A DNA stretch of 64,000 bases from Flavobacteriales bacterium (GTDB lineage Bacteria > Bacteroidota > Bacteroidia > Flavobacteriales_F > PHOS-HE28): the NCBI GenBank assembly GCA_016712535.1, contig JADJQW010000002.1, positions 868,001 to 932,000 on the forward strand. The letters are read 5' to 3'. Shown here one piece after another: positions 31,625-39,420 of this stretch. The notes beneath the pieces were generated by a model. The model was not told where the DNA came from, did no database searches, and worked only from the letters and a program-made list of their open reading frames with translations. The position numbers and the translations under genes were made by a program. The stretch's first letter is position 1; each line of letters starts with the position of its first letter.

Positions 31625-31918
31625 ATGAGCCAGATCATCATCCGACCCATCGTCACGGAGAAGCTCACGGCCCAGGGCGAGAAGGAGAACCGCTACGGCT
31701 TCGTGGTTGACCGCACCAGCAACAAGGTGCAGATCAAGGAAGCCGTGGAGAAGGAATACAAAGTCACCGTTACCGGTGTGCGCACCATGATCAGCCATGG
31801 GAAGCGTCGCACGCGCTACACCAAGAGCCTCATCCTCCGCGGCCGTACGCCCTCAGTGAAGAAGGCCATCGTTACCGTGAAGGCCGGCGACACCATCGAT
31901 CTCTACAGCAGCATCTAA
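31625..31918 (+). CDS. rplW: 50S ribosomal protein L23
   Basis: 97 residues; sits at the tunnel exit and docks trigger factor and SRP. Conserved: IIIRPIVTEKLTAQGEKENRY and YGFVVDRTSNKVQIKEAVEK, then VRTMISHGKRRTRYTKSLI, a basic insertion. Joined to rplB by another TAAGCCATG junction. Confidence 0.97.
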   Translation: MSQIIIRPIVTEKLTAQGEKENRYGFVVDRTSNKVQIKEAVEKEYKVTVTGVRTMISHGKRRTRYTKSLILRGRTPSVKKAIVTVKAGDTIDLYSSI

Positions 31919-31921
31919 GCC

Positions 31922-32761
31922 ATGGGTATCCGCAAGCTCAACCCCGTTACCGCCGGCACGCGCCACCGCGTGATCACCGACTTCGAGGGCGTGACTACCA
32001 ACGTGCCGGAGAAGTCCCTGACCAGCGGCACCACCAAGTCAGGTGGCCGCAACAACCAGGGAAAGATGACCATGCGCTACATCGGCGGTGGTCATAAGCA
32101 GCGCTACCGCATCGTCGATGTGAAGCGAGACAAGCACGGCATCCCTGCAACGGTGAAGACCATCGAGTACGATCCGAACCGCAGCGCCCGGATCGCCCTG
32201 CTCAATTACGCGGATGGCGAGAAGCGGTACATCCTCGCACCGAATGGCCTGCAGGTAGGGCAGACGCTCTTGAGCGGCCGCAGCGGGGTCGCGCCCGAAG
32301 TAGGCAACGCGCTCCCGCTGAGCGAGATTCCGTTGGGCACCGTGGTGCACAACGTGGAACTGCAGCCCGGCAAGGGCGGGTCCATCGCGCGCAGCGCAGG
32401 CACCTTCGCGCAGCTCAGCGCGCGTGAGGGCCGGTACGCCACCTTGAAGATGCCGAGCGGCGAACTGCGCATGGTGCTGGTGGCCTGCCTGGCAACCGTT
32501 GGCACCGTGGGCAACGGCGAGCACATGCTGCAGAAGAGCGGCAAGGCCGGCCGCAGCCGCTGGCAGGGCCGTCGTCCGCGCACCCGCCCGGTGGCCATGA
32601 ACCCGGTGGATCACCCGATGGGCGGTGGCGAAGGCCGCGCCTCCGGCGGGCATCCGCGCAGCCGCAAGGGCTTGCTGGCCAAAGGCAAGAAGACCCGCGC
32701 GCCGAAGAGCCGCAGCAATCGCTTCATCCTGGAACGCATCAACGCCAAGAAGGGCGCCTAG
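31922..32761 (+). CDS. rplB: 50S ribosomal protein L2
   Basis: 279 residues, normal length; needed for subunit joining and peptidyl-transferase activity. Conserved blocks: GRNNQGKMTMRYIGGGHKQ, RIVDVKRDKHGIPATVKTIE, and the C-terminal MNPVDHPMGGGEGRASGGHP containing the functionally critical His. Tail KSRSNRFILERINAKKGA is partly variable. Confidence 0.98.
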   Translation: MGIRKLNPVTAGTRHRVITDFEGVTTNVPEKSLTSGTTKSGGRNNQGKMTMRYIGGGHKQRYRIVDVKRDKHGIPATVKTIEYDPNRSARIALLNYADGEKRYILAPNGLQVGQTLLSGRSGVAPEVGNALPLSEIPLGTVVHNVELQPGKGGSIARSAGTFAQLSAREGRYATLKMPSGELRMVLVACLATVGTVGNGEHMLQKSGKAGRSRWQGRRPRTRPVAMNPVDHPMGGGEGRASGGHPRSRKGLLAKGKKTRAPKSRSNRFILERINAKKGA

Positions 32762-32775
32762 TCCAAGCATAGATC

Positions 32776-33045
32776 ATGAGCCGTTCACTCAAGAAACCGC
32801 CGTTCATCCACTACAAGCTGAGCAAGCGCGTGGCTGACGCCCAGACCTCGGGCAAGAAGAACGTGATCAAGACCTGGTCGCGCGCTTCCACCATCAGCCC
32901 CGAATTCGTGGGCCTCACCATCGCCGTTCACAACGGCCGCAAGTTCATCCCCGTGTACGTGACCGAGAACATGGTCGGTCACAAGCTGGGCGAGTTCGCG
33001 CCCACGCGCACCTTCCGCGGACACTCCGGCAACAAGAGCAATTGA
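32776..33045 (+). CDS. rpsS: 30S ribosomal protein S19
   Basis: 89 residues; 30S head protein near the A-site finger. MSRSLKKPPFIHYKLSKRVAD opens the chain; the signature GRKFIPVYVTENMVGHKLGE and FAPTRTFRGHSG are intact. The stop TGA is followed by ATC and the rplV ATG. Confidence 0.98.
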   Translation: MSRSLKKPPFIHYKLSKRVADAQTSGKKNVIKTWSRASTISPEFVGLTIAVHNGRKFIPVYVTENMVGHKLGEFAPTRTFRGHSGNKSN

Positions 33046-33047
33046 TC

Positions 33048-33446
33048 ATGGGACAGCGTAAGCATCTCGCCGCGAAAGCGCGCAAGGAAGCCATGAAGAC
33101 CGTGGCCATCGCGCACCTGCGCAATGTGCCCACCAGCACCCGCCGCATGCGCCAGGTGGCCGACCTGATCCGCGGCGAGAACGTGGACAAGGCGCTGGGC
33201 ATCCTGCGCTTCAGCACCCGCCACAGCAGCCGCGACCTGGAGAAGCTCCTGATGAGCGCGATCGCCAACTGGGAGGCCAAGAACGAAGGCCGCAAAGCCG
33301 ACGAGGCCGCTCTGAAGGTGACAAGCGTGCAAGTGAATGAGGCCCGTGGCCTCAAGCGCATGCTGCCCGCTCCGCAAGGCCGCGCGTATCGCATGAAGAA
33401 GCGGAGCAACCACGTGAGCCTGATCGTCGACAGCACTCAAGCCTAA
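33048..33446 (+). CDS. rplV: 50S ribosomal protein L22
   Basis: 132 residues from ATG 33048 (MGQRKHLAAKARKEAMKTVA); a TTG two codons upstream overlaps rpsS and is less likely. L22 reaches into the exit tunnel. Conserved: STRRMRQVADLIRGENVDKA, KLLMSAIANWEAKN, and the hairpin LPAPQGRAYRMKKRSNHV. Slightly extended N-terminus compared with E. coli. Confidence 0.97.
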   Translation: MGQRKHLAAKARKEAMKTVAIAHLRNVPTSTRRMRQVADLIRGENVDKALGILRFSTRHSSRDLEKLLMSAIANWEAKNEGRKADEAALKVTSVQVNEARGLKRMLPAPQGRAYRMKKRSNHVSLIVDSTQA

Positions 33447-33463
33447 GCCGAGAACAACGCACA

Positions 33464-34312
33464 ATGGGACAGAAAGCACATCCGATCGGGCAGCGCCTCG
33501 GCTTCATCAAGGGCTGGGACAGCAACTGGTACGGCGGCAACGACTACACCGAGAAATTGGTGGAGGACGAGAAGATCCGCACCTACCTGATGGCCCGCTT
33601 GAAGAAAGCGAGCGTGAGCAAGATCGTCATCGAGCGCACCCTGAAGCTCGTGACCGTCACCATCAACACCGCGCGCCCGGGCGTGATCATCGGCAAGGGT
33701 GGCGCTGAAGTGGATAAGCTCCGCGAGGAGATGAAGAAGCTCACCGGCAAGGACGTGCAGCTGAACATCTTCGAGATCAAGCGCCCTGAGCTCGATGCCC
33801 GCTTGGTGGCCGACAGCATCGCGCGCCAGCTCGAAGGCCGCATCAGCTTCCGCCGCGCCATGAAGATGGCCGTGGCCAGCACCATGCGCATGGGTGCTGA
33901 AGGCATCAAGCTCCAAGTGAGCGGCCGTCTCAATGGTGCTGAGATCGCACGCACCGAGAAGTACCGCGATGGCCGTGTTCCCCTGCACACCCTGCGCGCC
34001 GACATCGATTTCGCCATCACCGAAGCGCACACCAAGATGGGCCGCATCGGAGTGAAATGCTGGATCTGCCGCGGTGAGGTGTATGGCAAGCGCGACCTCA
34101 GCCCGAACGTAGGCCAGCCTAAAGGCGGGGGCCCGGCCGGGCCGCGCATGGGCGGTGATCGTCCTGAGCGTCGTGGCGGTGATCGCCGTGGCCCGGGTGG
34201 AGATCGCCGTGGACCAGGCGGCCCTGGCGGAGAGCGTCGCTTCGGCGGCGGTGGTAATGATCGTCGCGGCCCTGGCGGCGGCGGTCGTGGTGGAAATAAC
34301 CGTAATAGCTAA
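33464..34312 (+). CDS. rpsC: 30S ribosomal protein S3 with Gly/Arg-rich C-terminal tail
   Basis: 282 residues. The core (1-~220) is standard: MGQKAHPIGQRLGFIKGWDS, the KH domain with ARPGVIIGKGGAEVDKLR, GRLNGAEIARTEKYRDGRVP and GVKCWICRGEVYGK. The last ~60 residues form a low-complexity tail of repeated DRRGPGG / ERRGGDRRG units, absent from E. coli S3. The tail is predicted disordered and strongly basic, and faces solvent near the mRNA entry. Its role is unknown. Confidence 0.97.
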   Translation: MGQKAHPIGQRLGFIKGWDSNWYGGNDYTEKLVEDEKIRTYLMARLKKASVSKIVIERTLKLVTVTINTARPGVIIGKGGAEVDKLREEMKKLTGKDVQLNIFEIKRPELDARLVADSIARQLEGRISFRRAMKMAVASTMRMGAEGIKLQVSGRLNGAEIARTEKYRDGRVPLHTLRADIDFAITEAHTKMGRIGVKCWICRGEVYGKRDLSPNVGQPKGGGPAGPRMGGDRPERRGGDRRGPGGDRRGPGGPGGERRFGGGGNDRRGPGGGGRGGNNRNS

Positions 34313-34318
34313 GAAGCC

Positions 34319-34741
34319 ATGTTGCAACCGAAGCGCAGCAAGCGCCGCAATATGCATAAGGGCCGTATGAAGGGTCAGGCCCAACGCGGTCACCGCGTGA
34401 GCCTAGGGTCCTTCGGCCTCAAAGCCATGGAGAGCGTGTGGCTCACCAGCCGCCAGATCGAGGCCGCCCGCGTGGCGCTCACCCGCCACATGAAGCGGGA
34501 AGGTCAGGTGTGGATCAAGGTGTTCCCCGACAAGCCTGTGACCAGCAAGCCCGCCGAGGTGCGCATGGGTAAGGGCAAGGGTTCATTGGACCATTGGGTC
34601 GCCGTATGCCACGCCGGCCGGATCATCTTCGAAGTGGATGGCGTGCCAACCGCCACGGCCAAGGAAGCACTGCGCCTGGCCGCACAGAAACTGCCCATCC
34701 CGACCAAGTTCGTGATGCGCGAAGACTACGACGGTCAATAA
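34319..34741 (+). CDS. rplP: 50S ribosomal protein L16
   Basis: 140 residues; organises the A-site tRNA elbow region of 23S rRNA. Signature blocks: MLQPKRSKRRNMHKGRMKG, LTSRQIEAARVALTRHMKRE, WIKVFPDKPVTSKPAEVRMG and KGKGSLDHWVAVCHAGRIIF. The usual AARRAM-type RQIEAAR and PEVRMGKGKG sites are present. Confidence 0.98.
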   Translation: MLQPKRSKRRNMHKGRMKGQAQRGHRVSLGSFGLKAMESVWLTSRQIEAARVALTRHMKREGQVWIKVFPDKPVTSKPAEVRMGKGKGSLDHWVAVCHAGRIIFEVDGVPTATAKEALRLAAQKLPIPTKFVMREDYDGQ

Positions 34742-34750
34742 GCGAGCGCC

Positions 34751-34963
34751 ATGAAGAAGAAAGGACTTGAACTCAACGACCTGACGATGCAGGAACTGCA
34801 GGATAAGCTGCAGGAAGAGCGGGGCGCGCTCACCAAGCTGCGCTTCAGCCACACCGTCAGCCCCATCGAGAACCCCATGCAGTTGCGCTCCAAGCGAAAG
34901 GAAGTGGCGCGCATCCTCACCGAGCTCCGAAAGCGCGAACTCGTAAACACGGCCAGCAAATGA
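34751..34963 (+). CDS. rpmC: 50S ribosomal protein L29
   Basis: 70 residues; two-helix protein at the tunnel exit beside L23. Reads LNDLTMQELQDKLQEERGAL, LRFSHTVSPIENPMQLRSKR and VARILTELRKRELVN, typical for the family. It overlaps rpsQ by 4 nt (ATGA), implying translational coupling. Confidence 0.96.
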   Translation: MKKKGLELNDLTMQELQDKLQEERGALTKLRFSHTVSPIENPMQLRSKRKEVARILTELRKRELVNTASK

Positions 34964-35241
34964 GCACCGAGACCACTTCAGCCGCCACTGCCCGCAACCT
35001 CCGCAAGGAGCGTGTCGGCGTGGTCACCAGCGATAAAATGAGCAAGAGCATAACGGTGACCGTTGAGCGTCGCGTGATGCACCCCAAGTACGGCAAGTTC
35101 GTGAAGCTCTCCAGCAAGTTCATGGCGCACGATGAGAAGGGCGAGGCCCATATCGGCGACACCGTGCGCATCATGGAGACCCGCCCGGTGAGCAAGCTGA
35201 AGCGCTGGCGCCTGGTGGAAGTGATCGAGCGCGCCAAGTAA
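34960..35241 (+). CDS. rpsQ: 30S ribosomal protein S17
   Basis: 93 residues; primary 16S binder of the 30S body. RKERVGVVTSDKMSKSITVT and VERRVMHPKYGKFVKLSSKF are diagnostic, followed by GDTVRIMETRPVSKLKRWRL. A ~10-residue Ser/Thr/Ala N-terminal extension precedes the core. Confidence 0.97.
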   Translation: MSTETTSAATARNLRKERVGVVTSDKMSKSITVTVERRVMHPKYGKFVKLSSKFMAHDEKGEAHIGDTVRIMETRPVSKLKRWRLVEVIERAK

Positions 35242-35254
35242 TCCCCGCACCCCC

Positions 35255-35623
35255 ATGATCCAACAGGAATCCCGACTCAACGTGGCCGATAACAGCGGCG
35301 CCAAGGAGGTGCTCTGCATCCGCGTGCTCGGTGGCACCGCCCGCCGCTATGCGCGCATCGGCGACACCATCGTGGTCACCGTGAAGGACGCCATGCCCAA
35401 CGGCCAAGCCAAGAAGGGCACCGTGCACAAGGCCGTGGTGGTCCGCACCAAGAAGGAGACCCGTCGCAAGGATGGCTCCTACATCCGCTTCGACGACAAT
35501 GCGGTGGTGATCCTCGACGCTGCAGGCGAGATGAAGGGCACCCGCATCTTCGGTCCGGTCGCGAAGGAGCTGCGCGAGAAGAAGTTCATGAAGATCATCT
35601 CCCTGGCCCCCGAAGTACTCTAA
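35255..35623 (+). CDS. rplN: 50S ribosomal protein L14
   Basis: 122 residues, standard length; forms inter-subunit bridges and the RsfS docking site. MIQQESRLNVADNSGAKEVL opening, GDTIVVTVKDAMPNGQAKKG, VIRTKKETRRKDGSYIRFDD (here VVVRTKKE), and GTRIFGPVAKELREKKFMKI near the end. TAAGCCATG junction to rplX. Confidence 0.98.
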   Translation: MIQQESRLNVADNSGAKEVLCIRVLGGTARRYARIGDTIVVTVKDAMPNGQAKKGTVHKAVVVRTKKETRRKDGSYIRFDDNAVVILDAAGEMKGTRIFGPVAKELREKKFMKIISLAPEVL

Positions 35624-35626
35624 GCC

Positions 35627-35947
35627 ATGCAGAAGAAGACGCACATCAAGAAAGGCGATATGGTCGTGGTGCTCGCAGGCGAGGACCGCACCAAGCAAGG
35701 TCGCGTGCTCGAGGTGAACCGCGAGCGCATGACCGCCATCGTCGAGGGCCGCAACATCAAGAAGAAGCACAGCAAGCCTTCCACGGCCAGCCCTCAAGGC
35801 GGCATCGTGGACAAGGAAGGCCCCATCCATCTCAGCAACCTGATGCTGATCGATGCCAAGACCGGCGAACCCGGTCGTGTGGGCCGTCGATTGGACAAGG
35901 AAGGCAAGCTGGAGCGTTACGTGAAGACCAAGAAATCCAAGGCCTAA
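35627..35947 (+). CDS. rplX: 50S ribosomal protein L24
   Basis: 106 residues; assembly initiator for the 50S subunit with a KOW motif (IKKGDMVVVLAGEDRTKQGR). Then GRNIKKKHSKPS, GGIVDKEGPIHLSNLMLID and a basic end (RYVKTKKSKA). TAAGCCATG junction to rplE. Confidence 0.97.
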   Translation: MQKKTHIKKGDMVVVLAGEDRTKQGRVLEVNRERMTAIVEGRNIKKKHSKPSTASPQGGIVDKEGPIHLSNLMLIDAKTGEPGRVGRRLDKEGKLERYVKTKKSKA

Positions 35948-35950
35948 GCC

Positions 35951-36505
35951 ATGACCTACGTTCCCCGGCTACGCGCCAAATACACGGCAGAGGTGACCCC
36001 GGCCCTCCAGAAGGAGTTCGGGTACAGCAGCCCCATGCAGGTGCCGCGCATCGTGAAGATCAGCCTCAATCAGGGCCTCGGCTCTGCTGTGGGCGATAAG
36101 AAAGTGGTGGAGAATGCCGTGGCCGAAATGACAAGCATCGCTGGTCAAAAGGCCGTGCCCACCGTATCCCGCAAGGACATCAGCAATTTCAAGCTCCGGA
36201 AAGGCATGCCCATCGGCGCTCGTGTCACCCTGCGGGGCGACCGGATGTATGAGTTCCTGGACCGCCTCATCTCGGTGAGCCTGCCCCGTACGCGCGACTT
36301 CCGAGGCGTGAAGGCCACCGGCTTCGACGGCCGCGGCAACTTCACATTCGGCGTGAAGGAGCAGATCATCTTCCCGGAGATTGACATCGACAAGGTGACT
36401 CGCATGCAAGGCATGGACATCACCGTGGTCACCACCGCCGGATCCGACGAGGAGGCCAAGAGCCTGCTCACCGCGTTCGGATTCCCATTCTCAGACAAGA
36501 AGTAA
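35951..36505 (+). CDS. rplE: 50S ribosomal protein L5
   Basis: 184 residues; binds 5S rRNA and contacts P-site tRNA. Conserved: VPRIVKISLNQGLGSAVGDK, GQKAVPTVSRKDISNFKLRK, RVTLRGDRMYEFLDRLIS, LPRTRDFRGVKATGFDGRGN, and FGVKEQIIFPEIDIDKV. Complete chain. Confidence 0.98.
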   Translation: MTYVPRLRAKYTAEVTPALQKEFGYSSPMQVPRIVKISLNQGLGSAVGDKKVVENAVAEMTSIAGQKAVPTVSRKDISNFKLRKGMPIGARVTLRGDRMYEFLDRLISVSLPRTRDFRGVKATGFDGRGNFTFGVKEQIIFPEIDIDKVTRMQGMDITVVTTAGSDEEAKSLLTAFGFPFSDKK

Positions 36506-36522
36506 ACGCAACAATCCAGAAC

Positions 36523-36792
36523 ATGGCCAAGGAATCCATGAAAGCCCGCGAGCGCAAGCGCGCACGCATGGTGGAGAAGTACGCCGCCAAGCGCGCTGCG
36601 CTGAAGAAGGCCGGCGAATGGGAGAAGCTCCAGCAGCTCCCTGCGAATGGCAGCAAGGTGCGCATGCACAACCGCTGCCAGATCACCGGGCGCCCTCGCG
36701 GTTACATCCGCCTGTTCGGCATCTCGCGCAACATGTTCCGGAACATGGCCCTCGAAGGCAAGATTCCCGGAGTAACCAAGTGCAGCTGGTAA
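36523..36792 (+). CDS. rpsN: 30S ribosomal protein S14 (zinc-free type)
   Basis: 89 residues. This is the long, zinc-free (C-minus) form: the chain has the core NRCQITGRPRGYIRLFGISR and C-terminus GKIPGVTKCSW but lacks the CxxC pairs of the short zinc-binding form. It is followed by a 62-nt spacer with a palindromic repeat, the first sizeable gap inside the spc block. Confidence 0.97.
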   Translation: MAKESMKARERKRARMVEKYAAKRAALKKAGEWEKLQQLPANGSKVRMHNRCQITGRPRGYIRLFGISRNMFRNMALEGKIPGVTKCSW

Positions 36793-36810
36793 GACAGATG
36801 CGAGGACGCG

Positions 36811-36831
36811 ATTCCGGGTCGTGCCCGGAAT
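36811..36831. repeat. REP-like hairpin between rpsN and rpsH
   Basis: ATTCCGGG (36811-36818) and CCCGGAAT (36824-36831) form a perfect 8-bp stem with loop TCGTG, followed by GACA. It occupies most of a 62-nt spacer in an otherwise tightly packed operon. There is no T-run, so it is not an intrinsic terminator. Confidence 0.5.
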
Positions 36832-36854
36832 GACAAGCCCAAAAAGAAACGACC

Positions 36855-37253
36855 ATGACCACCGACCCCATCGCCGATTACCTCACCCGCCTGCGGAACG
36901 CCATTATGGCGCGCAAGAAGGTCGTGGTGGTGCCCGCGAGCAACCTGAAGAAGGATATCACGCGGATCCTCTACGATAAAGGCTACATCCTCTCCTGGAA
37001 GGCCGAAGATGACGGTAAGCAAGGCCTCATCAAGATCGCGCTCAAGTACGATCAGCAGACCCGCCAGAGCGCCATCCGCGAGCTGAGCCGCGTAAGCACG
37101 CCCGGCCTGCGCAAGTACGCCCATGTGGAGCAGCTGCCCCGCGTGCTCAACGGCCTCGGCGTGGCCATCATCTCCACCAGCAAAGGAGTGGTCACCGACA
37201 AGGAGGCGCGCGCGCTGAACGTGGGAGGCGAAGTCCTCTGCTACGTGAGCTAA
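36855..37253 (+). CDS. rpsH: 30S ribosomal protein S8
   Basis: 132 residues; 16S central-domain binder, and in enterics the repressor of the spc operon. MTTDPIADYLTRLRNAIMAR opening; then VVVPASNLKKDITRILYDKG, RVSTPGLRKYAHVEQLPRVL, GLGVAIISTSKGVVTDKEAR, and VGGEVLCYVS at the end. Confidence 0.98.
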   Translation: MTTDPIADYLTRLRNAIMARKKVVVVPASNLKKDITRILYDKGYILSWKAEDDGKQGLIKIALKYDQQTRQSAIRELSRVSTPGLRKYAHVEQLPRVLNGLGVAIISTSKGVVTDKEARALNVGGEVLCYVS

Positions 37254-37265
37254 GAACACACTACC

Positions 37266-37820
37266 ATGAGCCGAATTGGAAAAGCGCCGATCAATCTGCC
37301 CAAAGGGGTGGAGGTCAGCATCAGCGATAAGAACCTGATCACCGTGAAGGGCCCCAAGGGAACCTTGGAGCAGGCTGTCGATCCCGTGATCAACATGAAG
37401 AAGGAGGGTTCGGTCGTGACCCTTGAGCGCCCGACGGACGCCAAGCCGCACCGCGCGAAGCATGGCCTGTACCGCGCGCTCATCGCCAACATGGTGAAGG
37501 GAGTGAGCGAGGGCTACGTGATCGAGCAGGAACTCGTGGGCGTGGGTTACCGTGCCACCGCCAAGGGCCAGCAATTGCAGCTCGCACTGGGCTATTCGCA
37601 CGGCATCACCCTCGTGCTGCCCCCGCAGATCAAGGTGGCGGCAGCGCAGGAGAAAGGGAAGAATCCCATCATCCGCCTCGAGAGCCCGGATAAGCAACTC
37701 ATCGGCCAGGTGGCCGCCAAGCTGCGTTCACTGCGCAAGCCTGAGCCATACAAGGGCAAGGGTGTGCGCTTCGTGGGCGAAGTGGTGCGTCGCAAGGCAG
37801 GTAAAGCGGCAGGCAAATAA
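37266..37820 (+). CDS. rplF: 50S ribosomal protein L6
   Basis: 184 residues, two repeated domains. MSRIGKAPINLPKGVEVSIS, NMVKGVSEGYVIEQELVGVG, GYRATAKGQQLQLALGYSH, and the C-terminal signature EPYKGKGVRFVGEVVRRKAG are all present. Located near the factor-binding site of the 50S subunit. Confidence 0.98.
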   Translation: MSRIGKAPINLPKGVEVSISDKNLITVKGPKGTLEQAVDPVINMKKEGSVVTLERPTDAKPHRAKHGLYRALIANMVKGVSEGYVIEQELVGVGYRATAKGQQLQLALGYSHGITLVLPPQIKVAAAQEKGKNPIIRLESPDKQLIGQVAAKLRSLRKPEPYKGKGVRFVGEVVRRKAGKAAGK

Positions 37821-37830
37821 TCATTGAGCC

Positions 37831-38184
37831 ATGGCATTCAGCAGGGAAGCACGCAGACAGAAGATCCAGCAACGGGTGCGCAAGACGGTGCAAGGCACCA
37901 TCGAACGCCCGCGCCTGTCGGTCTATCGCAGCAACACGGGCATGTACGCCCAGATCATCGACGACGTGGCCGGCCGCACCTTGGTGAGCGCCTCTTCACT
38001 GAAGGACAAGAAGGCCAACGGAATCGCGAAGATCGAGCAGGCCAAGGTCGTGGGCCAGGCCATCGCCGAGAAGGCCAAGGCCGCCGGCATCGATAAAGTG
38101 GTGTTCGACCGTAATGGCTACCTGTACCATGGCCGCGTGAAGGCGCTGGCCGAAGCCGCCCGCGAAGCAGGCCTCAACTTCTGA
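37831..38184 (+). CDS. rplR: 50S ribosomal protein L18
   Basis: 117 residues; carries 5S rRNA to the 50S subunit. Short basic N-terminus (MAFSREARRQKIQQRVRK), then IERPRLSVYRSNTGMYAQII and VVFDRNGYLYHGRVKALAEA with AREAGLNF, matching the family C-terminus. Confidence 0.97.
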   Translation: MAFSREARRQKIQQRVRKTVQGTIERPRLSVYRSNTGMYAQIIDDVAGRTLVSASSLKDKKANGIAKIEQAKVVGQAIAEKAKAAGIDKVVFDRNGYLYHGRVKALAEAAREAGLNF

Positions 38185-38196
38185 TCTCATCAGCAC

Positions 38197-38715
38197 ATGT
38201 CCGAACCGAACAACAAGAAGGTCAAGAGCAGCGACCTCGAGCTGAAGGATAAGCTCGTGGCCCTGAACCGTGTCACCAAGGTGACCAAGGGCGGCCGCAC
38301 CTTCACCTTCGCCGCCATCGTGGTGGTGGGGAATGAGAATGGCGTGGTCGGCCATGGCCTGGGCAAGGCCAAGGAAGTGCAGGAGGCCATCGCCAAGGGC
38401 ATCGACGACGCCAAGAAGAACCTGGTGAAGGTGCCTGTGATGAAAGGCACCATCCCGCACTCGCAAGAGGGCAAGTTCGCCGGGGCGCAGGTTTTCCTGA
38501 AGCCTGCAGCGCACGGTACGGGCGTGATCGCTGGCGGCGCCATGCGCGCTGTGCTCGAGAGTGTGGGCATCACCGACGTGCTTGCCAAGAGCAAGGGCAG
38601 CAGCAACCCGCACAATGTGGTGAAGGCCACCATCGAGGCGCTCACGAACATGCGCGATGCGATCCAGGTATCGCGCCAGCGCGGAGTGAAATTGGAACGC
38701 GTATTCAACGGATAA
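38197..38715 (+). CDS. rpsE: 30S ribosomal protein S5
   Basis: 172 residues; decoding fidelity and mRNA helicase function with S3/S4. SDLELKDKLVALNRVTKVTK, GGRTFTFAAIVVVGNENGVV, GHGLGKAKEVQEAIAKGID, IPHSQEGKFAGAQVFLKPA, and GSSNPHNVVKATIEAL are family blocks. Complete. Confidence 0.98.
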   Translation: MSEPNNKKVKSSDLELKDKLVALNRVTKVTKGGRTFTFAAIVVVGNENGVVGHGLGKAKEVQEAIAKGIDDAKKNLVKVPVMKGTIPHSQEGKFAGAQVFLKPAAHGTGVIAGGAMRAVLESVGITDVLAKSKGSSNPHNVVKATIEALTNMRDAIQVSRQRGVKLERVFNG

Positions 38716-38746
38716 CGACACCTAGCCGAACCAACGGCATATGGCC

Positions 38747-38926
38747 ATGAGCAAGATCACCATCACACAGACCCGCAGCCAGATCAAATGCCCCCAGCGG
38801 CAGAAGGCCACCCTGAAGGCCCTCGGACTTGGACGCATCGGCAAGACGATCACGCATGAAGGCACCGCGCAGGTGCTCGGCATGGTGAACAAGGTGCAGC
38901 ATCTGGTGAGCGTGAAAGCGGCCTGA
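38747..38926 (+). CDS. rpmD: 50S ribosomal protein L30
   Basis: 59 residues from ATG 38747 (MSKITITQTRSQIKCPQRQK); an ATG at 38741 two codons earlier (MAMSK) is an equally possible start. KITITQTRS, then LKALGLGRIGKTITHEGTAQ and VLGMVNKVQHLVSV fit the family. Confidence 0.95.
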   Translation: MSKITITQTRSQIKCPQRQKATLKALGLGRIGKTITHEGTAQVLGMVNKVQHLVSVKAA

Positions 38927-38946
38927 ACCCCTTAGAGCGAACGATC

Positions 38947-39420
38947 ATGGACCTGAGCAAACTCCAGCCCGCCGAAGGGGCCACGAAGAAGAACAAGCGC
39001 ATGGGTCGCGGCCAAGGCAGCGGCCGTGGCGGCACGTCCGGCAAAGGCCATAAGGGCCAGAAGGCCGGTACGGGCTACAATCGCAAGCGCGGATTCGAAG
39101 GCGGACAAATGCCTTTGGCGCGCCGCCTGCCCAAGTTCGGTTTCACCAACCCCACCCGCGTAGAGTACAAGGGCATCAACCTCGATGCCTTGCAGACGCT
39201 GGCCACCGAGAAGAACCTCTCGGTCATCGATCCAGCCGTGCTGCGCGCCAACGGCCTCATCGCCCGGAACGACCTGCTGAAGGTGCTTGGCCGCGGTGAG
39301 GTCACCAGCGCACTCAATATCACAGCGCACGCATTCAGCGCTTCCGCCAAGGCAGCCATCGAGGCCAAGGGCGGCAAAGCCGAAGTGATCGCCACCATCG
39401 CCCCCAAGACTGAGGCATGA
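38947..39420 (+). CDS. rplO: 50S ribosomal protein L15
   Basis: 157 residues. Gly/Arg/Lys-rich RNA-binding N-terminal arm (GRGQGSGRGGTSGKGHKGQK), then GFEGGQMPLARRLPKFGF, and the globular C-domain with LKVLGRGEVTSALNITAHAF and SAKAAIEAKGGKAEVI. Overlaps secY by 4 nt (ATGA). Confidence 0.98.
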   Translation: MDLSKLQPAEGATKKNKRMGRGQGSGRGGTSGKGHKGQKAGTGYNRKRGFEGGQMPLARRLPKFGFTNPTRVEYKGINLDALQTLATEKNLSVIDPAVLRANGLIARNDLLKVLGRGEVTSALNITAHAFSASAKAAIEAKGGKAEVIATIAPKTEA

